NCBI GenBank assembly: GCA_963734815.1
Contig: CAVTIH010000003.1
Coordinates: forward strand, 637,772 to 701,771
Direction: 5' to 3'
DNA length: 64,000 nt
Source of the DNA: Palsa-744 sp963734815
GTDB taxonomy: Bacteria > Actinomycetota > Thermoleophilia > Solirubrobacterales > Solirubrobacteraceae
The notes beneath the pieces were generated by a model. That model ran no database searches. It was not told where the DNA came from and saw only the letters and a list, made by a program, of their open reading frames with translations. Position numbers and translations under genes: made by a program. Within the stretch, counting starts at the first letter, position 1, and the number at the start of each line of letters is the position of its first letter. Positions 57,967-64,000 of this stretch are shown here, piece by piece.

Positions 57967-58541
57967 CGCGCGCGACGGCCGTCGGCCGAACACCCCGCAC
58001 GCGAAGCTCGGAGGTCTCCGACCGTCAAGCGCCCCTGCGACGAGCGTACGAGCAGGAGCCCGCCGAGGCGATGATCGTTGATCGCGGACACACCCTTGGC
58101 CGGGACCTCGCGGACCCCCTGCGCACGAGCGTCGTCCCCGGGGAGGAGTACGGGGTCGAGGTCGAGATCGCTGTAGGCACGCATCGAGGAGTGGGAGGCC
58201 ACCACGACGCTCCCAACCCGGGAGAGCTCCTCTGTGCGGCGCTCGCGGCCTGCCAGGACTCGACGATCCGCATGGTTGCCGACCTGCTGGGCGTGCAGCT
58301 GACCTCGCTCGCCGTCCAAGTCGAGGGCGCCGTCGACTTGCGGGGCTGCCTCGCGATTGACCGGTTGGTGCGGGTGGGCTTTCCGTCGATGCGGAGCCTC
58401 ACGCAGCTCGGAGTGCGACCCGGAACCGAGCCGCGCACCGTCCAGCTGTTGCTTGCGGCCGCCGAGCGCTCGTGCGTCGTGTTGGACACCCTCAGGCATG
58501 GAGTCGACGTGGAAGCGGGAGTCGAGATTGTGAAGCGATGA
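57963..58541 (+). CDS. OsmC/Ohr family protein
   Basis: 192-aa OsmC-like thiol peroxidase. Both conserved Cys are visible: AALAACQDSTIRMVADLLG near residue 98 and AAERSCVVLDTLRHGVDV near the end. The first 40 residues are a variable basic extension. OsmC proteins detoxify organic peroxides. It forms a two-gene operon with the tautomerase (ATGA overlap), likely controlled by the divergent LuxR-hydrolase regulator. Confidence 0.87.
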   Translation: MTRATAVGRTPRTRSSEVSDRQAPLRRAYEQEPAEAMIVDRGHTLGRDLADPLRTSVVPGEEYGVEVEIAVGTHRGVGGHHDAPNPGELLCAALAACQDSTIRMVADLLGVQLTSLAVQVEGAVDLRGCLAIDRLVRVGFPSMRSLTQLGVRPGTEPRTVQLLLAAAERSCVVLDTLRHGVDVEAGVEIVKR

Positions 58542-59125
58542 GGGACAGACGACAGTCCGAGGTGCGTCAGACGGCGCTTACGACTCGCGGACCTGTACGA
58601 GGTTGAGGGCCCTTTGGGCTTCACGGCCGGTGGTCGTTCGAGCCCGCTCGAACGCATTGGGCCGAATCGATATCGACCCGGGTTACATGAGGCCACCCGA
58701 GCTGTGTAACCGCATCTGCCAGAACGCTCGGAATGTGGCGTTTGGCCTGTATATGGCTTGTTTACTGAGACGGGGAACCGAGGAATCGAACCTCGAGCAA
58801 GGGTTTTGGAGACCCCCATGTTACCGTTACACCAGTCCCCCGGGGGACAGGATTGTAGGCGCTGGAGGACGGGCCTGGCTTGGGCTCACATGCTTCGCGT
58901 CTGTCCCCAGGCGCTCGACGCTCACTGGCGTGTGTGCACGCCCAGCATCTCGATGCCCGTCACGCCACTGGCGCCCACCAGCGCATTCGCCTGCCGACCA
59001 CTCGCACGCGAGTGTCGTGAGTCACAGCACGCCGTACGACCGGCGCCGAAAAGGGCCCGCGAGGGCTAAAGCTCGAATGGCTGCCTGTCGAGGGGTGATC
59101 TCAAGAGGACCGCACGGCAATTGTG
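58542..59125. other. region holding a tRNA-Trp gene and otherwise no supported gene
   Basis: Apart from tRNA-Trp (58771-58841) I see no coding frame with protein character on either side. The 280 bases before the pilin genes should carry their promoter; no clear -35/-10 was found. Confidence 0.4.
58771..58841 (-). tRNA. tRNA-Trp (CCA)
   Basis: 71-base cloverleaf. Acceptor GGGGGAC/GTTCCCC with one G-U pair; D stem GTGT/ACAT with loop AACGGTA; anticodon stem GGGGT/ACCCT with loop CTCCAAA, anticodon CCA; T stem CGAGG/CCTCG with loop TTCGATT; discriminator G as for Trp; CCA not encoded. The D arm resembles glutamine tRNAs but the loop is Trp-like. Confidence 0.85.
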
Positions 59126-60745
59126 ATGATAAACACAAACCTATTCCGCCGACGGCGAGCACCCAAGGGGCTGCTCGGGCGCAGCCATGCCCCTACGGCG
59201 CTCCATGCCCGCACGGAGCTAGCGGCGCAAGACGGGGTTTCGCTGATCGAAGTGATGGTGAGCGCGCTGATGGTCGGGTTCATCGTGATCGCGACCGTCA
59301 CGGGCTTCAACGCCGCCGACCACACCACCGCCGACGAGCGCACCCACGACCAGGCGGCCCAGCTGGCCGCGCAGTCCCTGGAGGAGCTGCGCAGCGACTC
59401 CGCGGCCACGCTCGACACGATCGAGAAGGTCAAAGGGGTCGGACCCGAACACGTCTACATGCAGACGATTGGCGGCCAAACGTACAAGGTCAGCCAGAGC
59501 GACGAATGGGTGGCCGACAACAACCCGAGCGGGAGCTGCAGCGCCTCCAGCAAAGAACACTCCAGCCAGTCCGGCAACTATTTGCGCATCGCCACCTCTG
59601 TCGACTGGCACCAGCTCGAAATCCAGAAACGGCAGCCGCTGAGGCAGTACAGCATCATCACCCCACCCGATGGCTCGGACCTCGAAGTTGACGTCATCAA
59701 CGGCCGCACCCCCGAGCAGCCGGTCGCCGGCGTGACCGTCATCGCCGGCGAAGCCGAAGCGACGACCAGCGAAGCCGGCTGCGTGATCCTCGGCGGAATC
59801 CCGGCGACCAAGATCACTGTGGAAGCCTTCAAGCTCGGCGACGTCACCGAAGCGGGCGCCGTCAAGAACATCTCGCCCGAATTGGCGATCGCCCCGAACG
59901 TCACCACGCACAAGGAAGTGGTGCTCAACACCGGCTCGTTCATCACCGCCAAATTCACCCACGAAGGCAAAAAAGCGACGGGTGACACGATCGTCGCGTA
60001 CAACCCCAAAATGAACCTGCTACCCGACTTTGAGGTTGGGAGCACTCGTTACGGTTCCTTTATCAGCAAAACGGGAGAATACGAAGCACTGACAGGCGAA
60101 CCGCCACCCAAAGTGGGGGCCGAAACGTACCATGAAACGGCCACGACCCCGGTCAGTCCCGAATACTACCCCACCGGCGATCTCTTTCCCTTCGAAAAAG
60201 GCCCGTGGGAGGTTTATGCAGGTGACTGTCCCGCTAATAACCCAGCCGTCGTCACCAAAGGGGAAATCAGCGAAAGCTCGATCTCGGTCGCCTTCGAACC
60301 AGGCGAAGACCCACCGATCAATGTTCCGACCTCGGAAGTGAACCTCACTGCCTACCAAGGCACGAAGGTTGCCAAACTCGAACACGAAACCACGGCTCGT
60401 CCCGTCAAGATCACAAACACCGAATGCCTCAAGATAAAAGAAGAAGAAGAAGGAAAAAATAAAACGACATACCTCCCAAACAACGCTTCGAAATACAGCG
60501 TGGTTCACACACAGAACACGACATCGACGGGCTCCCTGGAAGCTCCTTACCAGCCATTCGGCAAATCATTCAAGCTGTGCCTGTGGGATGAAAAAGAACA
60601 CAAGACCTACACCACCACCTACGCGGATGAAAAAATTCTAGGGCCAAAAATTGCCCTCTATCTGGCAGAACCCGAAGGAACCTACGCCGACGGCAACGGC
60701 CACAACGTGGAAGTCAAGAAAAACCAGTTCAGCAACACATGTTGA
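59126..60745 (+). CDS. large prepilin-like protein
   Basis: 539 aa. A type IV prepilin-like N-terminus: basic leader, then AAQDG before VSLIEVMVSALMVGFIVIAT, where cleavage after Gly and Glu at position 5 are the key features. A carboxypeptidase-like beta segment (PEQPVAGVTVIAGEAEATTS) and long Thr/Glu/Lys-rich region follow. It probably sits at a pilus or pseudopilus tip as a minor pilin. Codons GAA and AAA are much commoner than in the housekeeping genes. Start ATG 59126 or GTG 59123. It overlaps the next pilin by 7 bases. Confidence 0.8.
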   Translation: MINTNLFRRRRAPKGLLGRSHAPTALHARTELAAQDGVSLIEVMVSALMVGFIVIATVTGFNAADHTTADERTHDQAAQLAAQSLEELRSDSAATLDTIEKVKGVGPEHVYMQTIGGQTYKVSQSDEWVADNNPSGSCSASSKEHSSQSGNYLRIATSVDWHQLEIQKRQPLRQYSIITPPDGSDLEVDVINGRTPEQPVAGVTVIAGEAEATTSEAGCVILGGIPATKITVEAFKLGDVTEAGAVKNISPELAIAPNVTTHKEVVLNTGSFITAKFTHEGKKATGDTIVAYNPKMNLLPDFEVGSTRYGSFISKTGEYEALTGEPPPKVGAETYHETATTPVSPEYYPTGDLFPFEKGPWEVYAGDCPANNPAVVTKGEISESSISVAFEPGEDPPINVPTSEVNLTAYQGTKVAKLEHETTARPVKITNTECLKIKEEEEGKNKTTYLPNNASKYSVVHTQNTTSTGSLEAPYQPFGKSFKLCLWDEKEHKTYTTTYADEKILGPKIALYLAEPEGTYADGNGHNVEVKKNQFSNTC

Positions 60746-61560
60746 GTAAACGCTTCCATCTCGGTGGTTCCGCCGCCCACGAGCGACAGCGGCCCCTCTC
60801 CGACGAGAGTGGCTTCACGCTGATCGAACTGCTCGTCGCGATGATCTCCGGCACTGTGGTAATGCTGGCGCTGGTCGCCGTCCTTCTCTTCTCCACTCGC
60901 CAGGAGACGCATCTGACCAACGTGGCGCAGGCCACGCAGCTGGGACGGATCGCGATGACCAAGGTCGTCGACGAATTGCACTCGGCCTGCCTCGCCCCGG
61001 GCTTTGCCCCAATCCAGGAAGGCAGCGGTCCGAGCGAATTGAGATTCGTCAACTCCTACGGCAAAGAAGCCGTGATCTCTAAAACTGAAATCAACGAACG
61101 CAGGATCGTGTGGAATGAAAAAGCCGAAACCCTTACCGATTATACGTATCCTGCGACCAAAGAAGAAACCTGGCCACAGTTCAAATATTCCGAAATCAGG
61201 ACTCCCGCCAACGGAGTGCTGATCGCCAGCCACGTCACGCAGATGGAATCCGAAGGAAAAAAGCTGCCGATCTTCCAGTACTACAGCTACAACCTAGAAT
61301 CCAACGAAAGCGCGAGCTCGGGGCTTAATTCGCTCAATACGACGCCAATCGCGACACCACTTAATAAAGAAACCGCACCAACCGCGGCCTCCGTGCTGAT
61401 CAGCTTCAACACCGGCTCCAGCGCAACCTCCTCCAGCCTTACCAACACGCTCGGCAAAACTCTCTCCAAAGACGTGGGCGACGGCCAGCAGAGTCAAGTA
61501 ACGCTCTCGTTCTCCGTCCCTGTGACCGAAGCAGAAAGCGTAGACACGCCATGCGAATAA
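60739..61560 (+). CDS. prepilin-type N-terminal cleavage protein (PilW-like)
   Basis: 273 aa with a textbook prepilin site: DESG before FTLIELLVAMISGTVVMLAL. The body lacks known domains; VAQATQLGRIAMTKVVDELH is the conserved helix of minor pilins of the PilW type. It overlaps both neighbours (7 and 10 bases), making a coupled three-gene operon. Confidence 0.83.
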   Translation: MLSKRFHLGGSAAHERQRPLSDESGFTLIELLVAMISGTVVMLALVAVLLFSTRQETHLTNVAQATQLGRIAMTKVVDELHSACLAPGFAPIQEGSGPSELRFVNSYGKEAVISKTEINERRIVWNEKAETLTDYTYPATKEETWPQFKYSEIRTPANGVLIASHVTQMESEGKKLPIFQYYSYNLESNESASSGLNSLNTTPIATPLNKETAPTAASVLISFNTGSSATSSSLTNTLGKTLSKDVGDGQQSQVTLSFSVPVTEAESVDTPCE

Positions 61561-63149
61561 AGCGTTCTAACAAGCATTGGCTGCGTGCGATCCGTGCCCG
61601 GCTCGCCGCCGATAACGGCTTCACGTTGATGGTCGCGCTTGGCGTGTTGCTGGTGACCTCGCTGCTGCTGGGCGCCGCCTTCGAGGCCGCCCGAGGCGAT
61701 ATCCAGCTCTCCCACCGGAACACCGTGCAGAAGGAGGCCTACTACGCGGCGCTCGCCGGCATTCAGGAGTATGAGTATCACCTCCAGGCCAATCCCGACT
61801 ACTGGGAGACCTGCGCCGCGCCCTCCAATACCGTCCCCAAGCAGGAAGAATTGACCGAGCATTACGAAATCAAGTTGCTCGTCGCGAGTACCGCTAAAGA
61901 ATTCACGGAATGCAGCACGACCAGCCCGTTCGCATCGATGATCCAGTCCTCGGGCGTGGAGGCGAACACGTTCCGCATCGAGTCGATCGGATCGGCTGGA
62001 AACAAAGCCGTCTCATCGGCCTACGCGAGCCGCGCGATCGTCGCCACTTTTCACGTGGTGGGCTTTCTCAATTTCATCTACTTCACTCAGTTCGAAGACG
62101 GGGATCCGGCCCTTTATGGCGGTCCCAAAGAATGCGAAAACTACTACCCCAAACGCGTATCGCTGGGCATCAACGGCAAATGCACGACGATCGAGTTCGC
62201 AAACGGAGACACCGTCGAAGGCCCGATGCACACCGACGATGCGACTGATATCTGCGCTCCCGCCTATTTCGGGCGCAAAGGCCACAACCCGCTTGACACC
62301 GTCCAGATCAACAACGGGGTCTACTCCACCTGCGGCAACCCAAATGGGACGTTCTACACGGCCACCGGGAAATATGAAAAAGGCGAAGAACTGCTCACCC
62401 CCGAAGGCGATACGACGCTCGGGACCTACGTCAAAGAAGGCGGCGACGAATTCACCGGTTCCACGCACATCGTGCTCAAGGGCACGACGATGGAAGTGAC
62501 CAATAACAAAGGCGAAACCAAACCATACGAATGGCCGACCAACGGCCTCGTGTACGTCCGCGCAAGCGAAAACGAAAAAACACCCTGCGCATACGCGTTC
62601 AACGACCATACCGAAGAAACCGACAACGCCACCGAGGTCTCCAAGGAAACGTACTGCGGCAACGTGTACGTCAGCGGCACCTATAGCAAGCCGATCACGA
62701 TCGCGGCCGAAGAAGATCTGATCATCAACGGCAACATCTATCCGACCAGCGTCAAAACCTTGGGCGAAGAACCGACCGGTACCAACACGCTCGGCCTGAT
62801 CGCGGGCCACTATGTGCGCGTCTACCATCCCGTCACCAACACCAACTGCGAAAAAGCCGAAAACGGCTCCGAATCGCTGAAAGGCCCCTGGATCTACGCG
62901 GCGATCCTTTCGACCAACCACTCGTTCGCCGTGGACAACTTCGAATGCGGCAAACAGCTCGGCAACCTCAACGTCTACGGGGCGATCGCCCAGCGCTTCC
63001 GCGGGATCGTGGGTCTGGTCGGCGAAAGCGGCTACGTCAAGAATTACAAATACGACGAGCGACTCGCGGTGGACGAGCCTCCGTACTTCCTCAACCCGAT
63101 CAACGCCGGCTGGAAGGTTGCGCGCGAGACGGCGCCGAGCCCAGGGTAG
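61551..63149 (+). CDS. PilX-like minor pilin protein
   Basis: 532 aa. Its leader ends in AADNG before FTLMVALGVLLVTSLLLGAA, then AYYAALAGIQEYEYHL, the PilX-like helix, but position 5 is not Glu. The rest forms a large extracellular beta domain with several Cys pairs and turns such as IAAEEDLIINGNIY, recalling the right-handed repeat style of tip adhesins. The three pilins lack a nearby peptidase or ATPase gene, so the assembly machine must be encoded elsewhere. Confidence 0.78.
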   Translation: MRIKRSNKHWLRAIRARLAADNGFTLMVALGVLLVTSLLLGAAFEAARGDIQLSHRNTVQKEAYYAALAGIQEYEYHLQANPDYWETCAAPSNTVPKQEELTEHYEIKLLVASTAKEFTECSTTSPFASMIQSSGVEANTFRIESIGSAGNKAVSSAYASRAIVATFHVVGFLNFIYFTQFEDGDPALYGGPKECENYYPKRVSLGINGKCTTIEFANGDTVEGPMHTDDATDICAPAYFGRKGHNPLDTVQINNGVYSTCGNPNGTFYTATGKYEKGEELLTPEGDTTLGTYVKEGGDEFTGSTHIVLKGTTMEVTNNKGETKPYEWPTNGLVYVRASENEKTPCAYAFNDHTEETDNATEVSKETYCGNVYVSGTYSKPITIAAEEDLIINGNIYPTSVKTLGEEPTGTNTLGLIAGHYVRVYHPVTNTNCEKAENGSESLKGPWIYAAILSTNHSFAVDNFECGKQLGNLNVYGAIAQRFRGIVGLVGESGYVKNYKYDERLAVDEPPYFLNPINAGWKVARETAPSPG

Positions 63150-63155
63150 GGCACA

Positions 63156-63671
63156 CTAGCGCACCCGTACCGCAACGGGCGCCCCCACCCCCCGCAGCAG
63201 CACCCCGGGCGGGATCTCCAGAGCCCTGGCGAGGCGCAGCAGCGTGCGCAGGTTGGGGTTGCGCTTGCCGCGCTCGAACACGCTGATCGCCGCGCGGTCG
63301 ACGTGGGCGTTGTTGGCGAGCGCTTCCTGGGAGATGCCCACGCGTTGGCGCGCCCAGCGCAGGTTGACGCCGAAGCGGGCGGCTGGCGTGAGCTCCTCCT
63401 CTCCGCAGCGCGGGCCGCGCACGGCCGAGTCGGGACCGGTGCCGTTCAGCAGCGCAGCTGGCTTGACACCGACGGCGCCAGCGACGCGCACGATCGTCGA
63501 GAGGTCGGGCGCGCGCTCGGCGCGCTCGAGGAAGCTGACGGCAGCGCGGTCGAGGTTGGCCCTGAGGCTCAGATCGATCTGCGAGAGGCCCGCCTGCTTG
63601 CGGGCCTCTCGCATGTTCTGGCCAAATCTCTCCAATTGTTCGTCAAGATCGCGGTCTCCGGTACTTCGCAT
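63156..63671 (-). CDS. regulator with two XRE helix-turn-helix domains
   Basis: 171 aa from the ATG at 63671 (GTG at 63707 possible). Two homologous XRE domains are visible: QNMREARKQAGLSQIDLSLR with RAAVSFLERAERAPDLSTIV, and NLRWARQRVGISQEALANNA with RAAISVFERGKRNPNLRTLL. It thus looks like an internal duplication that could bind two adjacent half-sites. It is convergent with the pilin operon and 6 bases from its end; its targets are unknown. Confidence 0.85.
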   Translation of the reverse strand: MRSTGDRDLDEQLERFGQNMREARKQAGLSQIDLSLRANLDRAAVSFLERAERAPDLSTIVRVAGAVGVKPAALLNGTGPDSAVRGPRCGEEELTPAARFGVNLRWARQRVGISQEALANNAHVDRAAISVFERGKRNPNLRTLLRLARALEIPPGVLLRGVGAPVAVRVR

Positions 63672-63795
63672 GCGCCCATACTCTTGAGTCGCGCACACAA
63701 AGACCACAGCGCAAACACGAGAAACGCCAAGCGCGCCGACGGTCAGTAGGGGCAGCGCGCGGGCAGGTCAAGGGAGGCATGAGTAAACAACCAGG

Positions 63796-63878
63796 TGCGG
63801 CGGGTGGGATTCGAACCCACACGCCCTTGCGGACAAGGCCTTTTGAGGGCCCCGCGTCTACCGTTCCGCCACCGCCGC
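63796..63878 (-). tRNA. tRNA-Leu (CAA)
   Basis: 83-base type II tRNA with a normal long variable arm. Acceptor GCGGCGG/CCGCCGC; anticodon stem GGGCC/GGCCT with loop CTCAAAA, anticodon CAA (codon UUG); T stem GTGGG/CCCAC; discriminator A; no encoded CCA. It serves as the contrast for the short UAA tRNA at 12388. Confidence 0.93.
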
Positions 63879-64000
63879 GCACCGGGCCTCAATATAGGCG
63901 CTCACGGCTGACGCGGACCCCACCGACCCTTTTTGCGCAGGGATTGGGGCCCCCAACGTTCGAGGAACCCTTGGCGCAGGCGCCCACCCAGATGGGCCGG

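Noticed and set aside
58771..58841. Calling the tRNA at 58771 a glutamine tRNA from its D arm
   Set aside because: The anticodon loop CTCCAAA gives CCA and the discriminator is G, both Trp features.

Overview
This 64-kb window looks like chromosome from a high-GC Gram-positive bacterium, most likely Actinomycetota, class Thermoleophilia (Solirubrobacterales-like). This is inferred from high GC, GTG/TTG starts, the gene orders tig-clpP-clpX, valS-folC, ndk-maf, mreBCD-mrdA-rodA-rng-rplU-rpmA-obgE and proB-proA-nadD-rsfS, and secreted proteins with fibronectin-like repeats of a kind common in that class. No database search was possible.

Layout. 1-2340: two toxin-antitoxin modules (MNT/HEPN and TacA/TacT). 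2390-4325: a DUF2127 membrane protein and an aldo-keto reductase. 4397-12460 (minus strand): the most unusual block. A tRNA gene with anticodon UAA but a short variable loop is followed 30 bases later by an arginyl-tRNA-synthetase paralogue, then by a tightly coupled run of aminodeoxychorismate synthase (PabA-PabB fusion), GNAT acetyltransferase, histone-deacetylase-fold amidohydrolase, AroQ chorismate mutase, a prephenate-dehydratase/BacA-like enzyme and a PQQ-propeller lipoprotein. I read it as a small-molecule pathway making a chorismate-derived amino acid with a side-chain amine, coupled to its own tRNA/synthetase pair. 12782-17707: two cytochromes P450, an N-monooxygenase-like flavoprotein and a TetR regulator.

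17868-22575: rsfS, nadD, proA, proB and a TetR/winged-helix fusion. 22617-28298: two very large secreted surface proteins, one broken by a frame change. 28830-50179: a 21-kb housekeeping block on the minus strand (obgE, rpmA, rplU, rng, rodA, mrdA, mreD, mreC, mreB, maf, ndk, folC, valS, vapBC, clpX, clpP, tig), covering ribosome assembly, cell-wall elongation, folate, tRNA charging and protein quality control. 50320-58541: signalling and stress genes (EAL, UspA, LysR, LuxR-hydrolase, tautomerase, OsmC), an SGNH lipase and an interrupted gene. 59126-63149: three overlapping pilin-like genes. tRNA-Trp(CCA) and tRNA-Leu(CAA) are at 58771 and 63796.

Across the window I also see a roughly 46-bp palindromic element in at least five places, four of them inside protein-coding genes (argS-like, mrdA, folC, valS) and in different reading frames, and several short duplications at gene 3' ends.
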